Of a stretch of DNA of 64,000 nucleotides, positions 14,301 to 25,256 are shown one piece after another. The notes beneath the pieces were generated by a model. It was not told the DNA's origin, did no database searches, and saw nothing but the letters and a program-made list of their open reading frames with translations. A program made the translations under genes and the position numbers. Numbering within the stretch: position 1 is the stretch's first letter; each line of letters begins with the position of its first letter. This stretch comes from Hydra vulgaris (taxonomy: Eukaryota; Cnidaria; Hydrozoa; Anthoathecata; Hydridae). The stretch lies in the NCBI RefSeq assembly GCF_038396675.1, contig NC_088934.1:4830001-4894000 (forward strand), given 5' to 3'.

Positions 14301-14422
14301 ATGCGCCATATCTTTGGAATTAAATTACTTTCCACAATTTCGATATTTCTTGTACTTTTCTCATGTAATTATTATTCAAATGTAAACGGAAAAAAATTAG
14401 TTCTCCCAATGGATTTATTCAG
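14301..14422 (+). CDS. candidate first exon of a secreted or membrane protein (signal peptide)
   Basis: ATG at 14301 has an in-frame TAA nine bases upstream. The 40 complete codons read as a classic signal peptide: MRHIFGIKLLSTISIFLVLF, a polar CNYYSNVNG cleavage region, then KKLVLPMDLF. The frame runs directly into a splice donor AG|GTATTT at 14423, leaving phase 2. The sequence just upstream (about 13770-14290) is less repetitive than its surroundings and contains an ATGACGTCA CRE-like octamer core near 13853, as a promoter might. No second exon was found: the next kilobases hold MITEs and a (TA)n tract. It could instead be chance. Mature product unknown. Confidence 0.45.
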
Positions 14423-14536
14423 GTATTTTTAATTGTAAATATGCACTTTGTTTAGAACTGTTATTGTAAAATCCGTTTTATTTTGTTGATTATGTAGTGA
14501 TGCATAAACATACGCTTGTGAAAAGTTTTAACATCA

Positions 14537-14778
14537 GGGGCCGTATTCTCATCTCTCCGTTAAGCATAGCGGAGCTTTTGTCTGAAATTTCATTACAATA
14601 TTTCTAAGTAAAGAAATGACGAAAATTTATATAAATTCGTTAAAATAAAACTTATACCAAAATGAAACATTTATGTATAAAAAATTATAATTTTAAATAA
14701 ATTTTTTATTAATGTAATTTAAAAGAAATTTTGACTAACGCTCCGTTAAGCTTAACGGAGAGATGAGAATACGGCTCC
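14537..14778. mobile_element. 242-bp MITE with about 37-bp terminal inverted repeats
   Basis: The left end GGGGCCGTATTCTCATCTCT and the reverse complement of the right end GGAGCCGTATTCTCATCTCT continue as CCGTTAAGC(A/T)TA(G/A)CGGAGC. Inside each arm CTCCGTTAAGC...CGGAG is itself a small dyad. The interior is AT-rich and non-coding. No clear target duplication is seen. It lies just after the candidate signal-peptide exon. Confidence 0.8.
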
Positions 14779-14819
14779 GGTACAATCTTCTTTCGTAAAC
14801 CTTGTTTGTATTTGTGAAA

Positions 14820-14905
14820 GGGGTCGTCCACAAACTACGTCACACAATTTTTTACCGTTTTTCGCCCCCTCCCTCAATCGTCACATTATCGTAACTCTTT
14901 TGTAG
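14820..14905. mobile_element. truncated GGGGTCGTCC-type MITE end
   Basis: GGGGTCGTCCACAAACTACG followed by TCACACAATTTTTTACCG and a C-rich block matches one end of the element at 61952-62120 (reverse complement of its right end: GGGGTCTTCCATAAATTACG, then TCACGCAATTTT). The other terminus is missing. Confidence 0.6.
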
Positions 14906-15135
14906 CAAATTTGTCATGAGCCTTAACCAGTAATATTTTCATACACGAGAACAAAAACGATAACGAAAAAAAAGCCTTTCGTTTCCAAAAACGAAAACTA
15001 AAACTAAATTTATTTTAAGAACAAGAACAGAATAAAAACTGTAATTTTAAATTTTCGAACGGAGTAAAAACTAAATTGAAAATTTTTTTAAAACGAAAAT
15101 ATTTTTGTTCTAGTTTTGAAATTAGTTAAATTATT

Positions 15136-15298
<163 letters not shown>

Positions 15299-15299
15299 T

Positions 15300-17640
15300 T
15301 ATAATATATCATAATAATATATTATATATTAAATATAATATATTATAGAACTTAATTGAACTATAGTCATATATTATAGAAATAGATTATCACAGTTATA
15401 ATAAATCTATTTTTTATGACTACTATTGAATAATAGCTATTATATAGTTCGAGTATATTTATTCGAGCTGAAAAAAATCAAAAAAGACAAACACAACTAC
15501 CCAGCTAACACAAAATGTTCGAGCACTTTTAAAATAATAACAACTGGTTGTATACAAATAATATTAATTTCATAAAAAAACCACACTTTTATGAGAAAAA
15601 AAGTGTATTTTTGTGAGGTGTAGGTGGTGGATAAGAACCCCTTCCGGATCCCTCAATGCGCCATTTATCTAGAAACTAGTTTGAAATTATAGGCCATTTT
15701 TATATCTATCTTTTGATACCAAGTTATAGATATTTGAATAAGAATTGACAAAGGTATAATAATTTATGCAATAAAGTAATATTTTTTGACCACAGTTTTA
15801 TCAAGAAATCTATATATCGATAATATGCTACTAAAAACGTCATGACTTTTTATAAAATTGCCCGATTTGCATAACTCTTTCACCTTCAAAATACTGAATT
15901 TAAGGGCTTTCTAATGATATATAACATTCTAGTATTTGATCAATTTATATTATATTAGTTAAAAACTAGTTTATGATACTTACTTATTAATATATTGTTG
16001 CTGTTATTCTTGTTGACTAGTATTTGTACTTAAATTAAGTCTTAATATCTGACGAAAGAAACGAAATTTGAGCAGTATCATAGTTCAATTATAGGTAGTA
16101 TTGCCTATTTTAAGTTAAATAATTAAAATAATTGTTTCAACTTTCTTTATAAAAACGTTTAATTTAATAGTATTATTAATGTATAATTTATAGTATAATA
16201 TGTATTTAAATTATATACGTATTAAATATGTATATAGTCATAAATTGTACTTAATTTATGTACTTATTTTATTATATACATGATTATTATTCTTACTTAT
16301 TGACTAGTTGTCTCTGACAAGTACGTATAAGTTATTATTCGTACTAGTCAAATTTGTCTAGTCGACTCTGAAAAATAAGAATATTATTCATGTTTATATA
16401 TAGGTACACAAATGCTTTACATGAAGAAGTTACACTTGTTTTTTTATTTCATTGTTATGTTAAAAAGTTTAGTTCTGTTTTAAATTTAATATATTATATT
16501 ATTATACTTGAAAATAGTTAAAATAGAAGATTATCAGATATACAGACCAAAGTGGATTGCAGCTAAGCAACCTCTTTAGCTACAATCGCAACAAAGCAAC
16601 AACCAAACCCACTACGACACTGAAAGAAGCTTGTTTTAAAAAAACAACTTGATGTTGTACCGATGATGATGTAGATGTCGAGCAACAGTTGTTTTCAAGT
16701 TGGTGCGACACAGAAAATGAGTTTCCTGTTCAATTCAGATTCTGATGTTTCTGATGAAAACAGTTTGTCATTCAGAGATTGATCACAAATCTGTCATGCA
16801 ATATGTTTATCTGGAATAAATAAATTTTTTTTGGAAATACTTGGTCGTTTTGAAGAGGACAAACTAGGCAATTGACTTGGAAATTGCAATATCCTGTTTC
16901 AGCTATCTAAAGCAATGTTTTATGAATCATACCAGACTATTAATTAATAATATGTTCATTTATTGTATTTTGCATAAGCTTTTGAGGTGTCTATTCTAGT
17001 GGTTCATTTATAAAACTGTTTTTATATAGAATTGACAGTTTAAGTCTTTTGTAAATGACACATTTAAGTCATTCAAAAATGAAAGTAGCTCGTTTATCAA
17101 AACCACAAAGTGTTTTTGATTTTAATAAAAAATTTAAGTCTTTAGTAAGAAAATTTTTATTAAAAAAAAAGAATTTTATTTTTGATGAAGGATTGTAAAT
17201 CGTGCTATTTAAAAAAGACATGTGTATATTTTTTATGTTTTTAGTGGTTAAAGCTGTACTTTTTTCACTGAAACAACATGTATTTATTTTTTATGTAGTT
17301 GATGTTTTTTTGTAAGCAAATTTAACTTAAGTTAATGTAAATTGTTGTTAGTGCCCTTTAAAGCACTAACAATTAATAATAAAGAAACTTTTTCATTGTA
17401 AGAAGTTTTATTTTTTTTGTATGAAATTTTGTTAGTTATGTGTCTTATGTTTGAAATGTAATAGTTAAATCATTGACTCTCAAATAAGCTTGATATGGTG
17501 TAGTTCAGTTGTAAAACATGGTGAATTTGTAGTATACTTAATATATACAGTATAATTAAATCATTGACTCTCAAATCATATAGTATAGTTAAATCATTGA
17601 CTCTCAAATTATATAAAATATATTTAAACTATTTCTTTAA
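15300..17640. other. no gene recognised
   Basis: AT-rich. Around 15300-15440 there are TATTATA/AATATA irregular palindromes. Around 16640-16780 a short plus-strand frame (MSSNSCFQVGATQKMSFLFN) may be the eroded 5' end of the hAT element downstream, but this is not firm. At 17455-17610 the block AAATCATTGACTCTCAAAT occurs three times. Confidence 0.4.
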
Positions 17641-18930
17641 CTCCGACTCTTACAGTTGAGCTGTTAGAGTCAGAGTTAAAGAAGTTAAGAGAACAAAAGC
17701 ATACGGGGATAAAGAGAAAAGCAGTGAATGAAGACCCACTCTAATGGAATTGTCCTAAAATCGGAACCAGACGTTGTTTCAATGTATTAATTGTTGGAAT
17801 ACCATATGGTCTACTAATTCACACAAGCATGAAATTTGACTAAACTCCCATATTCAAATGATAATTGCAACATGTAATCCAGTGACATTGGAGGATTATG
17901 CAAGTTTTAAAATTTTTGTTAATACCTTGGATTCTAAATTTTCTGCCTGCTTCTTCTAAAACTACTTGCCTACTTAATAAAGAGTTTACTGCTTAACGAG
18001 AAAGCTTCGTGACCTCATATCTGAAGGCAGATGCTTCACAATATGCCTTGATGGATGGACTAAAAAAGGTCTTACTGCGTCGTTTTTAGAAATTTTGGTT
18101 TGTTATTTTTCACTGAAAAAAACCAATACTTGTTCTGCTTAATTTGTATCTCGTGAAACATACAGGTGAACAAACTACAAGAACATCCACATACAGGTGA
18201 ACAAACTACAAGAACATCCACATACAGGTGAACAAACTACAAGAACATCCACATACAGGTGAACAAACTACAAGAACATCCACATACAGGTGAACAAACT
18301 ACAAGAACATCCACATACAGGTGAACAAACTACAAGAACATCCACATACAGGTGAACAAACTACAAGAACATCCACATACAGGTGAACAAACTACAAGAA
18401 CATCCACATAAAGGTGAACAAACTTTTGATTGCTTTGAAAAATGCCTGAAGTATTGCAATATTTCCAGAGAAAAAATATTGCTTGTTAATTAGGACAATG
18501 AAGCAAATATGATCAAAGACATTAAATTGTCGAGAAAAAAAGCTGAAACTGAACGTTATTGTACTTGTTTGAATGTTAACGCACTTGTTGAAATAGAAAA
18601 TGAGGTTAATGAAGAGCAGATAACAGATCCGGAAGACTATGAGAACATGAAAAATAGTGAAGTGTGTGAACAAGTTGACTTGATAATTAAAAAAGTGCTC
18701 GGTGACCTTAACATTGATTCACTTGCCAATAGCGAATAGATAATGCTTCAGGGTTTTGTCAATCTTTAAAAACCTTTTGCCAATAAAACTGGTAATCTCT
18801 AGACGAATGCACTTTCTCTATTCAGTGTTATTTCTTTGAACAATTTGGAGATGCTTTATTAAAATGCTTGCAGACTTACGCCGTTGGTTTGCTGTTCTTT
18901 TGCAGCCAAACAATCCTAATTTTAATCCAC
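17640..18930 (+). pseudogene. hAT-superfamily transposase relic
   Basis: Fragmentary plus-strand coding in shifting frames. A possible BED-type zinc finger (CINCWNTIWSTNSHKH, about 17786-17830) is followed by the hAT catalytic core start: CFTICLDGWTKKGLTASFLE at about 18036-18090, where the Asp of LDGWT is the first acid of the hAT triad. HTGEQT follows, then after the minisatellite FEKCLKYCNISREKILLVN, a TAG stop, and DNEANMIKDIKLSR (about 18430-18530), corresponding to the usual TDNGxNMxKA second acid. The 76-codon open frame at 18509-18739 is acidic and leads towards the expected insertion domain. The C-terminal dimerisation region is not seen. Stops, frameshifts and a repeat expansion make it inactive. 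Confidence 0.7.
18159..18424 (+). repeat. 31-bp minisatellite, about 8.5 copies, inside the hAT relic
   Basis: The unit CATACAGGTGAACAAACTAC plus AAGAACATCCA (31 bp) is repeated nearly identically; only the last copy differs (CATAAAGGTG). The unit begins in the codons for HTGEQT, so it grew from coding sequence of the transposase. Since 31 is not a multiple of three, each copy rotates the frame. Confidence 0.95.
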
Positions 18931-19261
18931 TACCAAGTGTCGCATTTTGCGTTGAGAATATTGTATAGAAAATTAAAGCATGAAAATTCAAAAAAGCAAA
19001 TAAATATATAAATAAACAATATATAAAGATTTTCTAAATTGGGAAACTAAAAAACTTTGCAATTATAAACTCTTTCAGTTCTCTGCGACCTTCCCTAAAA
19101 ATTACATCAAATAACCTGTTTTTAATATAAGGATTCACAAATTCATAAAATGTGTTTCCATAATAAAATAAAGCTGTTAAAAATAATTAATTAATGCATA
19201 AAATAATAATAGTAAAAATAATTAAATAAACAAAAAAATAAACAGACACCTACCTAACCTA

Positions 19262-19530
19262 GTAAGTTTTCATGCATAAATATATTAATAACCTAACTCC
19301 AGCTAATTATTCTTTTAAGTTTGACAAAAACCTAAATGAAAAAACCCATTTTTTAAAAACAAATCAACCAAATTCTTTAAAATTGCCAAGGAAACTAAAT
19401 AAATATACGGAATATTCAACACCATTTCGAAGACCAAAGATATGGAATTCTTTTCAAAAAGATAATATGGTTAAATAATTAAACTCAATTAAGTTTCGAG
19501 CAAAAAAACACATTTTTAACCTTGCAAAAT
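19262..19530 (+). pseudogene. LINE ORF2 C-terminal fragment
   Basis: Open frame 19272-19478 reads MHKYINNLTPANYSFKFDKN ... YSTPFRRPKIWNSFQKDN, and continues past a stop with LNSIKFRAKKHIF. This is the usual C-terminal tail of CR1/L2-like ORF2 (YxxxxLLPxxF ... YRGPKIWNSLP ... FKxxLKxxLL). The body of the element is absent, as in the 30848 copy, though here it may be an unrelated family. Confidence 0.7.
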
Positions 19531-19868
19531 AAAAACTCAAAAAATTAGTTAATATATTCAACTAAATTTTACTTTTTTGAAATTACTTTTAATCTTTCTA
19601 ATTCTAATGATATTTATCTTTTAATGTATAAATTATTAAATTTTTGTGTGTATGTATAATATATTTATAAATTCTTTGATTATTTAAGTTTGTAAAATAG
19701 TTATTGTGATATATATATTTTTAATTATTAAAATAGTTTACTATCTTATTATACCAGTAATTTAGTTTAATAGGTATATATTTTAGTCGTTTCTTATAGC
19801 TATTAAGGGAGTCTTGATCAGAGTTCAATACATTTTTATCTTTCTTTTGCAGCTAAAGAAGATTTAAA

Positions 19869-20131
19869 GCAGCCGTGGCGCAATGGTAGCGGACTTGCCT
19901 CAGAAACATAAGATCCGTGATTCAAACCCCACGTCTGGGCAAGTTTTGAGACATCGGTTGGAAAGGAGGCGTGAACTTTCTATTAAATGCTCTTCTGCGG
20001 TGGTCAGTGATAAGACCGTAAGGACTTCTTGGGGCACCTAAAAAAACTGCTTAAAAAAAACTTTATAAGGGGCTCTATAAAAAGCTTGTGGTGGTATTGC
20101 ACCTCTCATATACTCTTTGAGTCCCGGTCTG
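19869..20131 (+). mobile_element. tRNA-derived SINE, nearly complete
   Basis: The head GCAGCCGTGGCGCAATGGTA contains a pol III A box (TGGCGCAATGG) and the B box GATTCAAACCCC follows about 45 bp later. The body contains GATAAGACCGTAAGGACTTC and the tail GGGGCTCTATAAAAAGC ... GAGTCCCGGTCTG. The same head and body occur on the minus strand at 44900-45080 and the tail at 12256-12330, showing a dispersed family. The tail does not resemble the LINEs of this window. Confidence 0.85.
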
Positions 20132-20750
20132 TTTTTATTTAAAAAATTAATTTAATGAAATGTGCTACGAAGAACTCATTTGTAAATTTATCTAGTACAT
20201 AAACAGCAAAATATATTCTCTGTTTCTTTTCGGGGTCCGTACGTACGTAACAAAATAATATCCGAAAATATTGAAATTAAACCATTAAATAATTCTGCCA
20301 CCTTGAAATAAAATATTAAGCAACTCATTCTCAATAACACAATTTTTTTTTGTAATAAACTTAACAACGAGATTTATACCAAAATGTTTGTGTATCACTA
20401 ACCGTATATTGTTTAACCACTTATGACTATAAATAATTGTAAATTAGGTTTTATTTAACCATTTAAAGAGGTACTCAATGATAAGCCTTCATAGTTTTCA
20501 ACGAGTTTTCTTTACAATAAGATGTATATATTTGAAGAAACATAATTGTTTTTTTATTTTTAAAGAATCACTGTTAGTTTTAATGATAAAAACATTGTTT
20601 ATCAAGTTACGTAATACTTCTTAAAACTTGTAAACGTTATATTACGTTATGTTATGTTGTATATTTCATATATTGCATTTTATTAGCTTTTATTAGATTA
20701 TGGATTTGTAACGTCATGAACTGTAAATATATTAATCTTGTAAAAAAAAA

Positions 20751-20752
<2 letters not shown>

Positions 20753-20805
<53 letters not shown>

Positions 20806-20824
20806 TTTATATATATATATATAT
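20753..20824. repeat. (TA)n microsatellite
   Basis: TA tract with one AAATATTTA interruption, followed by ACACACACA. Confidence 0.95.
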
Positions 20825-20950
20825 AGACACACACACAAGTTACAATATATAACATTGTACCAGTCTGAGATGGTTGAACAATGCAAATAGTATAAATAAA
20901 AACGATGCAATTATATAAATGCAAATAAAACAATGCAAATAATATAAATG

Positions 20951-21477
20951 AAACTTTCAAAGTTACTAAATCATTTAAAAAAGAAAATAAGGTAACAACA
21001 CTAGTGGTGGCAGAGGTAACAACACTAGAGTGGATGAGGAAGGCTTTGTGGTAGAAGAGAACAATTTAGTGCTCCAATACTTAACCTTTTAAATACTTAA
21101 ATAGGAAACAACATTAGTATGCTTTACAAAGTTAGACCAATCTTATCCCAAGATAATTTAAAGCATCTTTTCTTCGATTTCATGTAAGCCTATAATACGA
21201 ATGATAATATAACATGGGAAAGTAGCCATAGATCCATCCTAGTTACACTTTATCGATATCAAAAATATGTTGCAAGAAAAGTTTTTAATAATTATAAATT
21301 CACTTATGCTTACTCAAAACAACTATTTAAGTATTTAAAAGGTTAAGTATTGGAGCACTAAACTGTTCTCTTCTACCACAAAGCCTTCCTCATCCACTCT
21401 AGTGTTGTTACCTCTGCCACCACTAGTGTTGTCAGCGTATTTTCTTTTTTTAAATGATTTAGTAACTTTGAAAGTTT
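20951..21477. repeat. 155-bp inverted repeat with 218-bp spacer
   Basis: 20951-21104 and 21323-21477 are reverse complements with only a few mismatches (for example GGTAACAACACTAG against CTAGTGTTGTCAGC). Each arm contains a short tandem GGTAACAACACTAG duplication. It lies 160 bp upstream of the LINE ORF1 start and may be part of the LINE 5' end, copied and flipped, or a separate foldback element. Confidence 0.9.
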
Positions 21478-21636
21478 TTTTTACTTTTACACGGAAGTGA
21501 ACGGACGAGTTTCTGCAGTGTAGTTGTTTTGAAAATTTAAAAAAAAAAATTTTTTTTTTTTTAAATTGTTTGCAATTATTTAAATAAACAAATATACATA
21601 AGTATATATTTTTAAATAAAGACATATTGGTTAATT

Positions 21637-22416
21637 ATGGCTATTACAACAATACAAAAAATGTTTAAAAAATTTAAGAACGAAATAGACGAAATGATGA
21701 AGGAACATGAAAAAACGTGTTAAACAAATGAAGCGCAAACACGAAAATTATATACGATAGATTAGATAAAGTAGATCTAAAGGTTTATCATCATGCAAAA
21801 CAAATAAATATAATTACATAACTATAATAGAAAAAGACGTAGAAGAAATCAAAAGAAGCTTAAATTTTCACGAACACCTTTTTGAAGAAAAAATTAAGAC
21901 AGCTATTACTTCTCAGGAAAAAAAACGAACATCTCACATCGAAAAGCAAAATCATAATTTCGACTATCTTAAAATAAAAAGTAAACTATGAGAGTTGGAG
22001 GATAGATCTTGCAGAAACAATTTAAGGGTTGACGGGTTAAAAGAAAACGAAGGTGAAACGTGGATTGACAGCGAATTAAAAGTCAGTAAAGTTTTTGAAG
22101 AGCATTCGGGGTTAACAAATATTAGGATTAAAAGAGCTCATAGAACTGGTCAGAGAGATTAAGCAAACCAAGAACAATTGTATTAAAAATGTTAGATTAT
22201 AAATATAAAGTTAAAATTCTAAAAAAAACATCTCAATTAAAAGGTAAAAATATTTATATTAATGAAGATTTTTGTGCCGAAACTGTCACAATTAGATAAG
22301 CTCAACGGGATCAGATGAAAGTTAAACGAGCGGCTGGAAAATATGCATTCATCTCTTGCGATAAGTTGATCATTCGGAATTGGGCTGCGAACAAAAGTAA
22401 AATATTATTTTCGTAA
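21637..22416 (+). pseudogene. LINE ORF1 (coiled-coil nucleic-acid chaperone type), degraded
   Basis: Starts at ATG 21637 (MAITTIQKMFKKFKNEIDEM), passes a coiled-coil-like charged stretch with stops, then LEDRSCRNNLRVDGLKENEG (about 21998-22050), RIKRAHRTGQRD, YINEDFCAETVTI and QRDQMKVKRAAGKYAF. The order LEDRSRRNNLRI...GLxE, then RAHRTG, then FxxExxxxR is that of the L1-type ORF1 RRM plus C-terminal domain (Transposase_22 family). ORF1 proteins coat element RNA and act as chaperones. At least four stops or frameshifts are present. Confidence 0.8.
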
Positions 22417-22466
22417 CATATTTATATATACTACAATTTTATTTTACTTTCTATATAATTTTGTTA

Positions 22467-22521
22467 GTAAAATTCAAAATAATTAATTAAACTTTGTTTA
22501 ATTAATTATTTTGAATTTTAC
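22467..22521. repeat. 55-bp palindrome between LINE ORF1 and ORF2
   Basis: GTAAAATTCAAAATAATTAA... and its exact reverse complement form 25-bp arms around a 5-nt centre (CTTTG region). It ends 8 bp before the ORF2 ATG, so the element RNA would carry a strong hairpin just upstream of ORF2. Confidence 0.85.
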
Positions 22522-22529
22522 TTATAAAA

Positions 22530-25256
22530 ATGGAGGCCAAATTTTCATTTAATTTTAATGATGAGAATGCTAGTGATGATAACTATTTTAATGGAAAAAA
22601 ATTTAGAAAGCGAGCATTATTCAATTCCTGAATCTACTCAATATCTCTGTCAGAACAAAAATAACTTTTTTACATTGAATGTAAACATTCGAAGTATTAA
22701 CAAAAATTTAAAAAATCTTAAACTCTTATTGCATCAACCAAACCACGAATTTCAAATAATTTGTATCACGGAAACTTGGCTTAAAACCAAATGGAAAAAA
22801 TTCAAATTTTGAATTAAGTAATTACGTTCACCAACCAGTTCACCATTCAGTTCACCAACCGCGTTTTAACTACGCTGGTGGTGGTGTTTGTATTTTTGTC
22901 CACAAATCAATTAACTATATTTTACGTAATGATCTTAATGTTAATGAAACAGATTGTGAGTCGTTGCGCATAGAAATTATTAATAAAACCACCAAAAATA
23001 TTGTAATTAATTCTATTTATAGACAACCATCTGGTAGTTTAAGAAAATTTAAAACTTATTTAAGCAGTTTTTTAACCAAAACTAGTTTAAAACGGAAACA
23101 TGTTTACTTAGCTTTGCCTCTATATGGCAATTAGCCGGAGGAGGATAAACCACAATACTCATGTTTACTTAGCTGGTAGTTTTAACTTAAATTTGCTTAA
23201 TTATGCTTCAAATAAAAATGTTCAATACTTTTTAGATACTCTAACCGAATATAACCTAATACCAACAATAAATAAGTTAACGAGAATAACTAAGACTACA
23301 TCGTCATTACTTGATAATATAGTTACTAACAATTTTCAAAACTGTCGTTTAGGAACGGGCATAATCAAAACTGATTTAACAGATCACTTTCCAATATTCT
23401 TAATTACTGATAACATTTCCCAAAATAATCCCCCCTCGAACTCTACAATTTTAGCGCGACAGATCAATGAAAACTCCTTATTGTATTTTCGAACTCTTTT
23501 ATCAGAAAATATCGATTTGAATCTTATTTTACAATCCCATGAAGTCAATAATGCACATGAACTATTTTTAGCGCAATTCTGTAAACAGTATGACATAGCA
23601 TTTTCTGTTAAAAAAATAATTATAAAATCCAAGTCTCTTTTAAACCCCTGGATGACCAAGGGACTAATAAAATCGTCTATAAAAAAACAAAAACTTTATG
23701 TTAAATATTTAAGGCATAAAACATATAAAAATGAAAGAAACTACAAAAACTATGAAAACTTATTTGAAAAAACAAAAAAATACTCTTAAAAAATTTATTA
23801 TGCAAAGTTGCTGGAAAAAACCAACGGCGACACTAAAAAAACATGGAATATAATTAAACAAATAATTGGTAAAAATAAATGTGTAAAAAATAATCTCCCC
23901 CAAAAGCTTTTAATTGACGGGGAAATGATTTATGATAAAAAAATAGCTGAAAAACTAAACTTATTTTTTCTAGGGCCGAACTTGGCGAGGAAGATTCCGC
24001 CAAGTACCATAGAGTTTGAATCTTATATTAAACCGTGTAACACTATTATGGAAGAATCTAATTTAAATCTAAGCGAGATAAGAAATGTTTTTAATAGTCT
24101 TAAAAGTAATAAAAGTGCAAGCATTGACAAAATTGAACCGTCATTATTTCATATTTTTGACCTTTCATTAAAACTAGGTGTTGTGTCAAAAAAACTTAAA
24201 GTTGCCGTAATCACTCCAATTTTTAAATCTGGTGACGAAACTAATATTTCCAACTACAGACCTATTTCCGTCTTACCTTGCTTCTCAAAATTGTTGGAAC
24301 GAATTATGTACAACAGACTTTATAACTATTTGATGTTAAACAGTTTGCTGTACAGTAAACAATTTGGGTTTAAAAAAGATAATTCAACTAACCATCCGGT
24401 AATCAAACTGATTAATCACGTATCAGATGCATTCAATAATGACTATTTTACCTTAGGAGTTTTTATTGATCTGTCAAAAGCCTTTGACACTGTTCCATAA
24501 GAAACTTATAAAAAAAACTGGAACTCTATGGAGTAAGAAATAAAAACTTACTTTGGTTTGAAGATTACCTGGCGAACAGGTCTCAATGTATTGTTTATAA
24601 AAAAATTGAAAAAGAAAAACACATTACATGTGGTGTGCCCCAAGGTTCAATCTTAAGACCGTTATTATTTTTATTATATATAAATAATTTGTACTTAGCA
24701 TCAAATATTTTAAATGTTATATTGTTTGCAAACGACTCCAATCTTTTTTATTCCAACGAAAACATAAAAGTTCTCTTTAATATATTTAATGAAGAACTAT
24801 TAAAAATAAACGAGTGGTTTACAAGTAATAGGCTTTCGTTAAATGTAGAAAAAACTAAATTTATTTTGTTCTCCAAACCTAGTAAACGTGATGATGTTCC
24901 TCTAAAATTACCTAATCATTAATTTTTTAGGAGTAATACTAGATGAAAATTTGTCATGGAAACCACATATAAAATACATAGAAAATAAAATCTCAATAAA
25001 TATTTCCATATTATATAAAACTAAACCATATCTTAACACTGCTTCTTTGAAAAAAATATACTTTTCATTTATTCATAGTTTTATCTCTTACTGTAATATT
25101 GTTTGGAGTAGTACTAATTATAGTAAATTAAAAAAAATTTATAGTAAGCAAAAACACGCATGAAGGATTGTATTTAGTGCACACAGAACTTTTCATTGCG
25201 AACCTCTTTTAAGGAAGCTTGTTGCCCTAAATCTAAATATTAATACGCTAATGAAT
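22530..25256 (+). pseudogene. LINE ORF2: AP endonuclease and reverse transcriptase, inactive
   Basis: ATG 22530 (MEAKFSFNFNDENASDDNYF), then a frameshift in an A-run. Endonuclease: LNVNIRSINKNLKNLKLLL, IICITETWL (catalytic Glu retained), GGGVCIFVH, SIYRQPSG, then AGSFNLNLL, where the canonical GDFN Asp is Ser. A 61-bp insertion splits the EN at 23114. RT: KLKVAVITPIFKSGDETNIS, NYRPISVLPCFSKLLERIM, FIDLSKAFDTVP (first catalytic Asp retained), VPQGSILRPLLFLLYINN, then ILFANDSNLF, where the catalytic FADD is FAND. C-terminal: WKPHIKYIENKI, FSFIHSFISYCNIVW, then RIVFSAHRTFHCEPLLRKL, ending near 25256. Longest open stretches are 23124-23789, 23808-24500, 24635-24922 and 24951-25163. CR1/L2 clade is likely; exact clade uncertain. 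Confidence 0.88.

Larger units (their letters stand above)
21500..25256 (+). mobile_element. two-ORF CR1/L2-like non-LTR retrotransposon (dead)
   Basis: Organisation is 5' region, ORF1 (21637-22416), a palindromic spacer (22467-22521) and ORF2 with EN and RT (22530-25256). The homology ends abruptly near 25256, before any poly-A or short tandem 3' tail, so the 3' end is truncated or replaced by the repeat that starts there. Multiple frameshifts and mutated catalytic motifs (see ORF2) rule out autonomous activity. Confidence 0.85.
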
